The notes beneath the pieces were generated by a model that was given only the letters and a program-made list of their open reading frames with translations, did not search any database and was not told where the DNA came from. A DNA stretch of 64,000 nucleotides from the NCBI RefSeq assembly GCF_019139535.1, contig NZ_CP077073.1:4120501-4184500 (forward strand), read 5' to 3'. The translations under genes were made by a program, and so were the position numbers. This DNA is from Pseudomonas muyukensis. GTDB lineage: Bacteria; Pseudomonadota; Gammaproteobacteria; Pseudomonadales; Pseudomonadaceae. Each line of letters begins with the position of its first letter. Position 1 is the stretch's first letter. This document shows positions 35,645 through 45,479 of the stretch, piece by piece.

Positions 35645-36772
35645 TCAGCGTTGCTCGATCGGCACGAACTGGCGCTGCTCGACGCCCACGTACTCGGCGC
35701 TCGGGCGGATGATGCGGTTGTTGGCGCGCTGCTCGAACACGTGCGCGGCCCAGCCGGTCAGGCGCGAGCAGACGAAGATCGGGGTGAACAGCTTGGTCGG
35801 GATACCCATGAAGTGGTAAGCCGAGGCATGGTAGAAGTCGGCATTGGGGAACAGGCGCTTCTGCTCCCACATGGTCTTGTCGATGGCTTCGGACACCGGG
35901 TACAGCACCTTGTCGCCGACCTCGTCGGCCAACTGCTTCGACCAGCCCTTGATCACCTCGTTGCGCGGGTCGGACTCTTTGTAGATCGCATGGCCAAAGC
36001 CCATGATCTTGTCCTTGCGCTCGAGCATGCGCAGCAACTCGGCGGTGGCTTCCTGCGGGCTCTGGAAGCGTTCGATCAGCTCCATGGCCGCCTCGTTGGC
36101 ACCGCCATGCAACGGGCCGCGCAGCGAGCCGATGGCGGCGGTGACGCAGGAGTACAGGTCGGACAGCGTCGAGGCACAGACCCGGGCGGTGAAGGTCGAG
36201 GCGTTGAACTCGTGCTCGGCGTAGAGGATCAGCGAGACGTTCATCACCTTGACGTGCAGCGCGCTCGGTTTCTTGCCATGCAGCAGGTGCAGGAAGTGGC
36301 CGCCAATCGTTTCTTCGTCGCTGGAGCAGTCGATGCGTACACCGTGATGGCTGAAGCGGTACCAGTAGCACATCACCGCCGGGAACAGCGCCAGCAGGCG
36401 GTCGGTCTTGTCGCGCTGCTGCTCGAAAGTCAGCTCCGGCTCCAGGGTGCCGAGCAGCGAGCAACCGGTGCGCATCACGTCCATCGGGTGGGCGTCGCGC
36501 GGGATGCGCTCGAGCACTTCCTTGAGCGCCTGGGGCAAATCGCGCAGGCCCTTGAGCTTGCGCTTGTAGTCGGCAAGCTCGGCCTTGCTCGGCAGCTCGC
36601 CGTAGAGCAGCAGGTAGGCTACCTCCTCGAACTCGGCGCCTGCGGCCAGGTCGCGCACGTCATAGCCGCGGTAGGTCAGGCCGGCGCCGGCCTGGCCGAC
36701 GGTCGACAGCGCGGTCTGCCCGGCCACCTGGCCACGCAGGCCTGCGCCACTGAGTACTTTTGCTTCGGCCAT
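35645..36772 (-). CDS. prpC: 2-methylcitrate synthase
   Basis: A 375-aa citrate synthase-fold enzyme. Signature elements include LTYRGYDVRDLAAGAEFEEVAYLLLYGELP, the catalytic His in GGANEAAME, MGFGHAIYK, and Asp in the C-terminal VCSRLTGWAAHVFEQR region. The short length and lack of the N-terminal extension of GltA match PrpC. It condenses propionyl-CoA with oxaloacetate. AGGAG lies 7 nt before the ATG. Confidence 0.96.
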   Translation of the reverse strand: MAEAKVLSGAGLRGQVAGQTALSTVGQAGAGLTYRGYDVRDLAAGAEFEEVAYLLLYGELPSKAELADYKRKLKGLRDLPQALKEVLERIPRDAHPMDVMRTGCSLLGTLEPELTFEQQRDKTDRLLALFPAVMCYWYRFSHHGVRIDCSSDEETIGGHFLHLLHGKKPSALHVKVMNVSLILYAEHEFNASTFTARVCASTLSDLYSCVTAAIGSLRGPLHGGANEAAMELIERFQSPQEATAELLRMLERKDKIMGFGHAIYKESDPRNEVIKGWSKQLADEVGDKVLYPVSEAIDKTMWEQKRLFPNADFYHASAYHFMGIPTKLFTPIFVCSRLTGWAAHVFEQRANNRIIRPSAEYVGVEQRQFVPIEQR

Positions 36773-36834
36773 GGTGTTTCTCCTTTCTTGAATTTGTTAT
36801 CGAAGTCTTTTCTGGCTAATCGGGTGCCTGGCCT

Positions 36835-36860
36835 GTTCGCCGGCAAGCCGGCGCCTACCG
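36835..36860. repeat. REP hairpin, 'GCCGGCAAGCCGGC' family, between prpB and prpC
   Basis: GCCGGC-AA-GCCGGC (36839-36852) with flanking TTCG and CCTAC of this family. Confidence 0.8.
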
Positions 36861-36877
36861 GGCGATGTGCGCTTGAA

Positions 36878-37768
36878 TCAGCCCTTCTTCTGCGCGAACA
36901 GCGCATCCAGGCTCTGCTCGAAGGCGTGATAGCCGATGGCGTCGTAGAGCTCCATGCGGGTCTGCATGGTGTCGATCACGTTCTTCTGCGTGCCATCGCG
37001 GCGCAGCGCGGTGTAGACGTTCTCGGCGGCCTTGTTCATGGCGCGGAACGCCGACAGCGGGTAGAGCACCAGCGACACGTCGACCGAGGCCAGTTCCTTG
37101 GTGGTGTACAGCGGCGTGGCACCGAATTCGGTGATGTTGGCCAGGATAGGCGCCTGCACCCGGTCGGCGAAGGTCTTGTACATCGCAAGCTCGGTGATCG
37201 CCTCCGGGAAGATCATGTCGGCGCCGGCTTCGATGCAGGCGGCGGCGCGGTCCAGCGCGGCATTCAGGCCCTCGACCGCCAGGGCGTCGGTGCGCGCCAT
37301 GATCACGAAGCTGTCGTCGCTGCGGGCGTCCACCGCGGCCTTGATACGGTCGACCATCTCCTGCTGCGAGACGATCTCCTTGTTCGGCCGGTGGCCGCAG
37401 CGCTTGGCGCCGACCTGGTCTTCGATGTGAATGGCCGCGGCGCCGAACTTGCTCATCGAACGCACGGTGCGCGCGACGTTGAACGCCGAGGCGCCGAACC
37501 CGGTGTCGACATCCACCAGCAGCGGCAGGTCGCACACGTCGGTGATCCGGCGCACGTCGGTGAGCACGTCGTCCAGCCCGCTGATGCCCAGGTCCGGCAG
37601 GCCCAGGGAGCCGGCGGCGACCCCACCGCCGGACAGGTAGATGGCCTTGAAGCCGGCGCGCTTGGCCAGCAGGGCGTGGTTGGCGTTGATGGTCCCGACC
37701 ACCTGCAGCGGGTGTTCGGCGGCAACCGCGTCACGGAAACGCTGGCCGGGGGTGCTCTTGACTGTCAT
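36878..37768 (-). CDS. prpB: 2-methylisocitrate lyase
   Basis: A 296-aa PEP-mutase/isocitrate lyase superfamily enzyme. Key residues: [18 protein letters not shown] (metal-binding Asp pair), HIEDQV and the catalytic-loop signature KRCGH. It splits 2-methylisocitrate into pyruvate and succinate. Its ATG overlaps the regulator's TGA by 4 nt, so the regulator and prpB are coupled. GAGGTGAG lies just upstream. Confidence 0.97.
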   Translation of the reverse strand: MTVKSTPGQRFRDAVAAEHPLQVVGTINANHALLAKRAGFKAIYLSGGGVAAGSLGLPDLGISGLDDVLTDVRRITDVCDLPLLVDVDTGFGASAFNVARTVRSMSKFGAAAIHIEDQVGAKRCGHRPNKEIVSQQEMVDRIKAAVDARSDDSFVIMARTDALAVEGLNAALDRAAACIEAGADMIFPEAITELAMYKTFADRVQAPILANITEFGATPLYTTKELASVDVSLVLYPLSAFRAMNKAAENVYTALRRDGTQKNVIDTMQTRMELYDAIGYHAFEQSLDALFAQKKG

Positions 37769-38481
37769 GACTCACCTCGTGGGCTATTGTTGTCGGCGCC
37801 CTGGTAGTGGCGCTCGATATTGCGCTTGGACGCGCCGATGTGGCGGCGCATCAGGAGTTCTGCCAGTTCGCCGTCGCGGGCCTCGATGGCGTCGAGGATG
37901 CGGTGATGCTCGGCAAAGGCCTGGCGTGGACGGTTGGGCGTGGTGGAGAACTGGATGCGGTACATGCGCACCAGCTGGTACAGCTCGCCGCAAAGCATCT
38001 TGTACAGGGTCTGGTTGCCGCTGCCCTGGATGATCCGGTAGTGGAAGTCGTAGTCGCCTTCCTGCTGGTAGTAGCCCTGCCCGGCCTGGAACGCGGCGTC
38101 GCGCTCGTGGGTGTCGAGCACATGGCGCAGCTCGTCGATGGCGGCCTGGCTCATGCGCTCGGCGGCCAGGCGGCAAGCCATGCCTTCCAGCGATTCACGG
38201 ATCTCGTACAGCTCGATCAGTTCGGCGTGGCTCAGCGATACCACCCGTGCGCCGACATGGGGTACCCGCACCAGCAGGCGCTGGCCTTCGAGGCGGTGGA
38301 TCGCCTCGCGCAGCGGGCCACGGCTGATGCCGTAGGTACGCGCCAGCTCCGGCTCGGAGATCTTGCTGCCCGGCGCGATCTCGCCCTTGACGATGGCGGC
38401 CTGGATGCAGCGAAAGACGTGCTCCGAGAGGGTCTCGGTCTCGTCCTGGGGGAGCAACGTGGCCTGGGCTGTGTCCAGCAT
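37765..38481 (-). CDS. prpR: GntR-family (FCD) regulator of the prp operon
   Basis: A 238-aa protein. N-terminal winged helix (residues ~18-75, with [20 protein letters not shown] as the recognition segment) and C-terminal all-alpha FCD domain ([24 protein letters not shown] with a metal-binding His pattern). This is first gene of the prp operon. ATG at 38481 keeps the operator-like TGTCGACAATC directly upstream. The pseudomonad prp regulator of this type is a repressor released by a cycle intermediate, probably 2-methylcitrate or methylisocitrate; that ligand is inference. Confidence 0.85.
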   Translation of the reverse strand: MLDTAQATLLPQDETETLSEHVFRCIQAAIVKGEIAPGSKISEPELARTYGISRGPLREAIHRLEGQRLLVRVPHVGARVVSLSHAELIELYEIRESLEGMACRLAAERMSQAAIDELRHVLDTHERDAAFQAGQGYYQQEGDYDFHYRIIQGSGNQTLYKMLCGELYQLVRMYRIQFSTTPNRPRQAFAEHHRILDAIEARDGELAELLMRRHIGASKRNIERHYQGADNNSPRGES

Positions 38482-38482
38482 G

Positions 38483-38494
38483 ATTGTCGACACC
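38483..38494. promoter_or_regulatory. Second FCD-type operator candidate next to prpR start
   Basis: Plus-strand ATTGTCGACACC (TGTCGACA palindrome at 38485-38492). It lies just before the prpR ATG, where it could block transcription elongation or translation. Confidence 0.5.
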
Positions 38495-38513
38495 TTCAAA
38501 ATCAATGACGGCA

Positions 38514-38542
38514 AAACTAGCCAAATAGAGGCGAGCAGTCAA
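38514..38542 (-). promoter_or_regulatory. Predicted sigma-70 promoter of the prp operon
   Basis: Minus strand: -35 TTGACT (38537-38542), 17-nt spacer, -10 TAGTTT (38514-38519). Predicted start near 38507, ~26 nt before prpR. The -10 is weak, as expected for a regulated promoter. Confidence 0.55.
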
Positions 38543-38555
38543 AGACAAAAAGAAC

Positions 38556-38567
38556 ATTGTCGACAAT
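38556..38567. promoter_or_regulatory. FCD/GntR operator ATTGTCGACAAT
   Basis: A perfect 12-bp palindrome 13 nt upstream of the -35. The form ATTGTCGACAAT matches the half-site style of FCD-type GntR operators. Confidence 0.65.
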
Positions 38568-38767
38568 CGTCTAATAACGAACTTCACCCACCCCCTCGCG
38601 GTCTGATCGCGGGCGCGCTGGCGTCAAGGCACCGGCGTGATAGAATGCCGCGCTCCTTCGGGAGCATGGACACTGTGTCTGTCATCATTTCATGGTGTCG
38701 ACAGACCTTTCGAGGACGCTTGGCCAGTCGCCTTGCCCTGAACCCCGCACAGCACCGCGCCAGGATT

Positions 38768-39304
38768 ATGAGACTCATACCCGCTTCATTGCTGCTCTGC
38801 CTGACCCTGCTGCCGGCGCTCGCGCCCGCGGCAGACAAGACCGTTTACGGCCTGAACGAATACGCCCGCCTCGGCGGCCTGGACCTGGAAGTGGCGGCCA
38901 AGCTCGACACCGGCGCCAAGACCGCCTCGCTCAGCGCCCGCGACATCAAGCGTTTCAAGCGCAATGGCGAGAGCTGGGTGCGTTTCTACCTGGCCATCGA
39001 CGCCGCGCACCAGCACCCCATCGAACGCCCCCTGGCCCGTGTCAGCAAGATCAAGCGCCGCGCCGGGGACTATGACGCCGAATCCGGCAAGGCCTACACT
39101 GCTCGTCCGGTGATCGAACTCGAGATCTGCATGGGCCAGACGCAACGCACCATCGAGGTCAACCTCACCGACCGCAGCGCCTTCCAGTTCCCGCTGCTGA
39201 TCGGTTCCGAGGCCCTCAAGCACTTCGGTGCACTGGTCGACCCAAGCCTTAAATACGCGGCCGGCAAACCTGCCTGTGCCACCGAAGCTCCCAAAGCAGA
39301 GTAA
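38768..39304 (+). CDS. RimB-like 'ATP-dependent zinc protease' family protein (retropepsin-like)
   Basis: A 178-aa exported protein: signal peptide ending at Ala-Pro-Ala-Ala, then a domain of the family annotated as putative ATP-dependent zinc protease. It has no zinc HExxH and no Walker motif. Instead AKLDTGAKTASLSA carries the Asp-Thr-Gly-Ala signature of retropepsin-like aspartic proteases, and the C-terminal FPLLIGSEAL matches the second hydrophobic motif of that fold. RimB in the RimABK system is this kind of protein. ATG at 38768 with AGGA upstream. First gene of a tight three-gene operon with an inactive transglutaminase-7TM protein and an ATP-grasp ligase-like protein. Confidence 0.82.
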   Translation: MRLIPASLLLCLTLLPALAPAADKTVYGLNEYARLGGLDLEVAAKLDTGAKTASLSARDIKRFKRNGESWVRFYLAIDAAHQHPIERPLARVSKIKRRAGDYDAESGKAYTARPVIELEICMGQTQRTIEVNLTDRSAFQFPLLIGSEALKHFGALVDPSLKYAAGKPACATEAPKAE

Positions 39305-39309
39305 TTCCG

Positions 39310-40842
39310 ATGCGCTCTCTTACCCTCCACCTGAAAGTCCTGATCACCGTCCTGGTGCTGCTGGGCATCGCGGTCACGGCCTATCAGATCTTCTTCCTCG
39401 GCATCCCGGTGACCGAGGACGAAACCGACGACCTGTGGAACATCGACGCCAAGGTCGAGTTCGTCGCCAGCGCCAAGGACCCGGTCAAGGTGCAGATGTT
39501 CGTGCCGCCGCTGAACCGTGACTACGTCAGCCTCAACGAGAGCTTCATCTCCAACAACTACGGGGTCAGCGTCAACCGCGCCGACGGCAACCGCAAGGTC
39601 ACCTGGTCGGCGCGCCGCGCCAGCGGCAACCAGACCCTCTACTACCGCCTGGTGCTGACCAAGCGCTACAGCAGCGAAAAGGCCAAGATCAAGGGCCCGA
39701 CCTTCCGCGACAGCCTGGCCGTCGAAGGCCCGGAGAAAATCGCCGCCGAGGCGCTGATGGCGCCGATCCGCCAGCATTCGGCCGACGTCGAGACCTTCGT
39801 CAGCGAAACCATCAAGCGGGTCAACAACGCCAACGACGACAACGCCAAGCTGCTGCTGGCCGGCGACAACTCGCCGATGAAGAAGGCCCAGGTCATCGAC
39901 CTGCTGCTGTCCATCGCCCACGTGCCGATGGAAAAGGTCCACACCATCCGCCTGGTCGCCGACACCCCGCAAAACCCCGAGCTGTGGCTACGCAGCTTCA
40001 ACGGCAACGACTGGCTGTACTTCAACCCGGAGACCGGCGAGCAGGGCCTGCCCAGCGACCGCCTGCTGTGGTGGACCGGTGACGACAACCTGATCAGCGT
40101 CGATGGCGGCAAGAAGGCCACCGTCACCTTCAGCATGAACAACAGCGAGATGAACGCCATCCGCCTGGCCAAGCTGACCGACGAGAACACCGACGCCGAC
40201 TTCCTCGAGTACTCGCTGTACGGCCTGCCGCTGCAGACCCAGCAGACCTTCATGATCATGGTGATGATCCCGATCGGCGTGCTGGTGATCCTGGTGCTGC
40301 GCAACCTGATCGGCATCCAGACCCTGGGCACCTTCACCCCGGTGCTGATCGCCCTGGCCTTCCGCGAGACGCAACTGGGCTTCGGCATCATCCTGTTCAC
40401 GGTGATCACCGCGCTGGGCCTGTCGCTGCGCTCGTACCTGGAACACCTCAAGCTGCAGATGCTGCCGCGCCTGTCGGTGGTGCTGACCTTCGTCGTGGTG
40501 CTGATCGCCGCCATCAGCCTGTTCAGCCACAAGCTGGGCCTGGAACGCGGCCTGTCGGTGGCGCTGTTCCCGATGGTGATCCTGACCATGACCATCGAAC
40601 GCCTGTCGATCACCTGGGAAGAGCGTGGCGGCGGCCATGCCATGAAGGTGGCCATCGGTACCCTGTTCGCCGCGTCCATCGCGCACCTGCTGATGACCGT
40701 GCCCGAGGCGGTGTACTTCGTCTTCACCTTCCCGGCGGTACTGCTGATCCTGGTGGGCTTCATGCTGGCGATGGGTCGCTACCGCGGCTACCGCCTGACC
40801 GAGCTCGTTCGTTTCAAGGCTTTCGTGAAGGCTGACGCCTGA
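39310..40842 (+). CDS. Inactive transglutaminase fused to seven transmembrane helices
   Basis: A 510-aa membrane protein. One TM helix at residues ~8-28, a periplasmic transglutaminase-like domain (~30-305) without the Cys-His-Asp triad, and a C-terminal bundle of about seven helices starting near residue 313 (TFMIMVMIPIGVLVILVL onward, with HAMKVAIGTLFAASIAHLL as a late helix). This is the family described as inactive transglutaminase fused to 7 TM helices. It lies 5 nt after the protease gene and shares one base with the next start (TGATG), so the three are surely cotranscribed. Role probably envelope-associated, undetermined. Confidence 0.85.
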   Translation: MRSLTLHLKVLITVLVLLGIAVTAYQIFFLGIPVTEDETDDLWNIDAKVEFVASAKDPVKVQMFVPPLNRDYVSLNESFISNNYGVSVNRADGNRKVTWSARRASGNQTLYYRLVLTKRYSSEKAKIKGPTFRDSLAVEGPEKIAAEALMAPIRQHSADVETFVSETIKRVNNANDDNAKLLLAGDNSPMKKAQVIDLLLSIAHVPMEKVHTIRLVADTPQNPELWLRSFNGNDWLYFNPETGEQGLPSDRLLWWTGDDNLISVDGGKKATVTFSMNNSEMNAIRLAKLTDENTDADFLEYSLYGLPLQTQQTFMIMVMIPIGVLVILVLRNLIGIQTLGTFTPVLIALAFRETQLGFGIILFTVITALGLSLRSYLEHLKLQMLPRLSVVLTFVVVLIAAISLFSHKLGLERGLSVALFPMVILTMTIERLSITWEERGGGHAMKVAIGTLFAASIAHLLMTVPEAVYFVFTFPAVLLILVGFMLAMGRYRGYRLTELVRFKAFVKADA

Positions 40843-41822
40843 TGTTCGGACTGATCAAGACCTGGAAGGCCCTGGAAGCCCGGGGCATCATGGGTATCAA
40901 CCGGCGCAACGCGGACTACGTCCTGAAGTACAACAAGCGCCATTTGTACCCGATCGTCGACGACAAGATCATCACCAAGGAGCGCGCCCTGGCGGCCGGC
41001 ATCCATGTGCCGGAGATGTACGGCATCATCGAGACCGAGAAGCAGATCGAAAAGCTCGACCAGATCATCGGCGGGCGCAACGACTTCGTCATCAAGCCGG
41101 CCCAGGGCGCCGGCGGTGATGGCATCCTGGTCATCGCCGACCGCTTCGAGGACCGCTACCGCACGGTCTCGGGCAAGATCATCAGCCATGAGGAGATCGA
41201 GCACCAGATCTCCAGCATCCTCACCGGCCTGTACTCGCTGGGCGGGCACCGCGACCGCGCGCTGATCGAGTACCGGGTCACCCCGGACCAGATCTTCAAG
41301 AGCATCAGCTACGAAGGCGTGCCGGACATCCGCATCATCGTGCTGATGGGCTACCCGGTGATGGCCATGCTGCGCCTGCCAACCCGCCAGTCCGGCGGCA
41401 AGGCCAACCTGCACCAGGGCGCCATCGGCGTGGGTGTGGACCTGGCCACCGGCCTGACCCTGCGCGGCACCTGGCTGAACAAGATCATCAGCAAGCACCC
41501 GGACACCACCAACGCGGTGGACGGCGTGCAGCTGCCGAACTGGGACGGTTTCATGAAGCTCGCCGCCAGCTGCTACGAGCTGTGCGGCCTGGGTTACATC
41601 GGCGTGGACATGGTCCTGGACCAGGACAAGGGGCCGTTGATCCTCGAGCTCAACGCCCGTCCGGGCCTGAACATCCAGATCGCCAACGACTGCGGCCTGA
41701 CCCAACGCACCCACGCCATCGAGGCGCACATCGAGGCGCTGGCCAAGGAAGGCCGCAGCGAGGATGCCGAGCAACGGGTGAAGGTCTCGCAAGGCCTGTT
41801 CGGGCACGTCAACCCGCTATAG
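40842..41822 (+). CDS. Alpha-L-glutamate ligase-like (RimK-related ATP-grasp) protein
   Basis: A 326-aa ATP-grasp enzyme. ATP-binding segments VIKPAQGAGGDGILVI and VDMVLDQDKGPLILELNARPGLNIQIAN (Mg2+-binding Glu and Asn) are intact. RimK relatives add glutamate residues to proteins or form gamma/alpha-glutamyl bonds. The partner operon members, a RimB-like protease and a membrane transglutaminase-like protein, suggest a peptide- or amino-acid-ligation pathway at the envelope. The substrate is unknown. Confidence 0.85.
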   Translation: MFGLIKTWKALEARGIMGINRRNADYVLKYNKRHLYPIVDDKIITKERALAAGIHVPEMYGIIETEKQIEKLDQIIGGRNDFVIKPAQGAGGDGILVIADRFEDRYRTVSGKIISHEEIEHQISSILTGLYSLGGHRDRALIEYRVTPDQIFKSISYEGVPDIRIIVLMGYPVMAMLRLPTRQSGGKANLHQGAIGVGVDLATGLTLRGTWLNKIISKHPDTTNAVDGVQLPNWDGFMKLAASCYELCGLGYIGVDMVLDQDKGPLILELNARPGLNIQIANDCGLTQRTHAIEAHIEALAKEGRSEDAEQRVKVSQGLFGHVNPL

Positions 41823-41841
41823 CCCAGGCCCTGCGCAGCCC

Positions 41842-41960
41842 CTGTAGGAGCGGCCTTGTGTCGCGAGAGGGCCGCAAAGCGGCCCCGGCGATCTTTGCAT
41901 CAACGCTGAAATCCTGGGGCCGCTTTGCGGCCTATCGCGACACAAGGCCGCTCCTACAGG
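41842..41960. repeat. REP pair, 'TGTCGCGA' family
   Basis: Direct copy 41842-41887 and inverted copy 41913-41960, downstream of the ATP-grasp operon and upstream of pabB. Confidence 0.92.
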
Positions 41961-42064
41961 GGGATTGCGCAGATCCGGATGGCGAATGTCGTTGCCAGCG
42001 CTAGGCGCATTTCCTACACAGGTCTACAATCGCCCTCCTCGCCTGTTCATCGCCGTCCATTCTG

Positions 42065-43408
42065 ATGCCGACCTGTACGCTCCACCCCCTGCCCTACCAG
42101 CCCGACCCTGCCTTCTACTTCGAACGCCTGCGCCGCGCGCCCGGCGCGATCCTGCTCGACAGCGCCCGTCCGGGCGCCGAACGCGGCCGCTACGACTTGC
42201 TCAGCGCCTGGCCACTGCAGCAGTTGCAGGCACACCCCGAGGAAGACGGTCGCGACTACCTGCAGCGTCTGCGCCAGGCCCTGGCCGACCTGGAGACGGC
42301 ACAACTGCCCGAGGGCATCGAGTTGCCGTTCGCCGGCGGCCTGATCGGCTACCTGAGCTACGACTTCGGCCGGCGCCTGGAGCAGCTGCCGACGCACGCG
42401 GTCGACGACCTTGGCCTGCCCGATGCCCGGCTGGGGCTGTATGCCTGGGCACTGGTGTCCGACCATCGGCTGTGCAACAGCCAACTGGTGTTCCACCCGA
42501 GCCTGCCCGAGGCCGAGCGGCAACGGCTCATCGCGTTGTTCGAGGCGAGCACCCCGGACGATAGCGGTGACTTCCACCTGCTCGCGCCCATGACCGGCGA
42601 TCTTCGCCCCGAGCAATACCGGGCGGCGTTCGACCAGGTGCAGCGCTACATCCAGGCCGGCGACTGCTACCAGATCAACCTCACCCAGCGCTTTCGCGCC
42701 CCCTGCCAAGGCGACCCGTGGCGCGCCTACCAGGCCCTGCGCGCCGCCTGCCCGACGCCGTTCTCCGGCTACCAGCAGCTGGATGAAGGCACGGCGCTGC
42801 TGAGCTTCTCCCCCGAGCGCTTCATCCGCGTCAGCCAGGGCGAGGTCGAGACCCGCCCGATCAAGGGCACCCGCCCACGGGCCGCCGACCCGGCCGAGGA
42901 CGCCCGCAATGCCGCCGAGCTGCTGGCCAGCCCCAAGGACCGCGCGGAAAACCTGATGATCGTCGACCTGCTGCGCAACGACATCGGCCGCACCTGCGAG
43001 ATCGGTTCGGTGAAGGTACCGGAGCTGTTCAGCCTGGAAAGCTACCCCAATGTCCATCACCTGGTCAGCAGCGTCACCGGCCGCCTGGGCGCAGGCCGCG
43101 ACGCCCTGGAGCTGATTGCCGGCAGCTTCCCCGGCGGCTCGATCACCGGCGCGCCGAAGATCCGCGCCATGGCGATCATCGACGAGCTGGAACCGACGCG
43201 CCGGGCGCTGTATTGCGGCTCGCTGCTGTACCTGGACGTGCGCGGCGAGATGGACAGCTCGATCGCCATTCGCAGCCTGCTGGTCAAGGATGGCCAGGTC
43301 AGCTGCTGGGGCGGCGGCGCGGTGGTGGCCGATTCGGATTGGCAGGCCGAGTACGAGGAATCGATCGCCAAGGTGCGGGTGCTGATGGAAACACTGCAGG
43401 CGCTTTGA
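42065..43408 (+). CDS. pabB: Aminodeoxychorismate synthase component I
   Basis: A 447-aa chorismate-binding enzyme of folate synthesis. It shows FAGGLIGYLSYDFGR, YIQAGDCYQINLTQRF, TRPIKGTRPR (PIKGT with the catalytic Lys of PabB, whereas TrpE has PIAGT), IVDLLRNDIGR, and ITGAPKIRAM with GGSITGAPK. It converts chorismate plus glutamine-derived ammonia to 4-amino-4-deoxychorismate; the PabA partner is not in the window. Confidence 0.93.
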   Translation: MPTCTLHPLPYQPDPAFYFERLRRAPGAILLDSARPGAERGRYDLLSAWPLQQLQAHPEEDGRDYLQRLRQALADLETAQLPEGIELPFAGGLIGYLSYDFGRRLEQLPTHAVDDLGLPDARLGLYAWALVSDHRLCNSQLVFHPSLPEAERQRLIALFEASTPDDSGDFHLLAPMTGDLRPEQYRAAFDQVQRYIQAGDCYQINLTQRFRAPCQGDPWRAYQALRAACPTPFSGYQQLDEGTALLSFSPERFIRVSQGEVETRPIKGTRPRAADPAEDARNAAELLASPKDRAENLMIVDLLRNDIGRTCEIGSVKVPELFSLESYPNVHHLVSSVTGRLGAGRDALELIAGSFPGGSITGAPKIRAMAIIDELEPTRRALYCGSLLYLDVRGEMDSSIAIRSLLVKDGQVSCWGGGAVVADSDWQAEYEESIAKVRVLMETLQAL

Positions 43409-43417
43409 GCACCTGGC

Positions 43418-43438
43418 CGCGGGCTTGCCCCGCGATCA
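43418..43438. repeat. Half REP, 'GCGGGCTTGCCCCGCGATCA' family
   Basis: A single copy just after pabB; the full inverted pair of this family is at 60983-61043. Confidence 0.7.
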
Positions 43439-43519
43439 CCAGGCATCTGCCCCGCCATTTTTTGTTACCATCCGACCACTACGAGCGCTCAGCGCCACTC
43501 ACCCGATGGAAACCGCCTG

Positions 43520-44254
43520 ATGAGCCAACCCTTCGACGTCGCCGCCCTGGCCGCGACCTATGCCAGCAAGTCCCCGCAGGAGATCCTCAAGCTCGCCTTC
43601 GAGCACTTTGGCGACGACCTGTGGATCTCCTTCAGCGGCGCCGAGGACGTGGTGCTGGTGGACATGGCCTGGAAGCTTAACAAGCAGGTCAAGGTGTTCA
43701 GCCTCGATACCGGGCGCCTGCACCCTGAAACCTACCGCTTCATCGACCAGGTGCGTGAGCAGTACAACCTGCCGATCGAGATCCTCAGCCCGGATCGCGA
43801 CAAGCTCGATCCCTTCGTCAAGGAAAAAGGCCTGTTCAGTTTCTACAAGGACGGCCACGGCGAATGCTGCGGCATCCGCAAGATCGAGCCGCTGCGGCGC
43901 AAGCTGGCCACCGTCAGTGCCTGGGCCACCGGCCAGCGCCGCGACCAGAGCCCCGGCACCCGCAGCCAGGTGGCGGCGCTGGAAGTTGACAGTGCCTTCT
44001 CCACCCCGGAGCGCACCCTGTACAAGTTCAACCCGCTGGCGCAGATGACCAGCGAGGAAGTCTGGGGTTACATCCGCATGCTCGAGCTGCCCTACAACAG
44101 CCTGCATGAGCGTGGCTTCATCAGCATCGGCTGCGAGCCGTGCACCCGCCCGGTGCTGCCGAACCAGCACGAGCGCGAAGGGCGTTGGTGGTGGGAAGAG
44201 TCGACCCAGAAGGAATGCGGGTTGCACGCGGGCAACCTGATCAGCAAGGCTTGA
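43520..44254 (+). CDS. cysH: Adenylyl-sulfate (APS/PAPS) reductase
   Basis: A 244-aa thioredoxin-dependent reductase of sulfate assimilation. P-loop-like [11 protein letters not shown]; two Cys pairs, ECCGIRK and CEPCTRP, supply a 4Fe-4S cluster, which marks the APS-type bacterial enzyme as in P. aeruginosa; the active Cys is in ECGLHAG near the C-terminus. It reduces APS to sulfite. The neighbouring, convergent cysB is the family's regulator and may control it. Confidence 0.95.
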   Translation: MSQPFDVAALAATYASKSPQEILKLAFEHFGDDLWISFSGAEDVVLVDMAWKLNKQVKVFSLDTGRLHPETYRFIDQVREQYNLPIEILSPDRDKLDPFVKEKGLFSFYKDGHGECCGIRKIEPLRRKLATVSAWATGQRRDQSPGTRSQVAALEVDSAFSTPERTLYKFNPLAQMTSEEVWGYIRMLELPYNSLHERGFISIGCEPCTRPVLPNQHEREGRWWWEESTQKECGLHAGNLISKA

Positions 44255-44259
44255 AACAG

Positions 44260-44367
44260 CAGGGGCCGCTGCGCGCCCCTTTCGCGACACAAGGCCGCTC
44301 CTACAGGAGATCGCACAATCCTGTAGGAGCGGCCTTGTGTCGCGAAAGGGCCGCAAAGCGGCCCCAG
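44260..44367. repeat. REP pair, 'TGTCGCGA' family, between convergent cysH and cysB
   Basis: Inverted copy 44260-44307 and direct copy 44321-44367. Confidence 0.92.
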
Positions 44368-44377
44368 CCATTGCAGA

Positions 44378-45361
<984 letters not shown>

Positions 45362-45479
45362 TCAAAGACGGTAGGTCACCGGCGCGCCGGCAGCGACGAG
45401 TTATAACTATATTAGTGGCTCAGGAAATAAATCTAGAACTATTTTGTTACGATCGCCGTAAAAAGACCTACCACCAACT

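Noticed and set aside
38696..38703. A third TGTCGACA palindrome before the RimB-like gene
   Set aside because: The 8-mer also occurs inside prpB (near 37502-37509), so alone it is not evidence of an operator; no extended ATTGTCGACAAT symmetry here.
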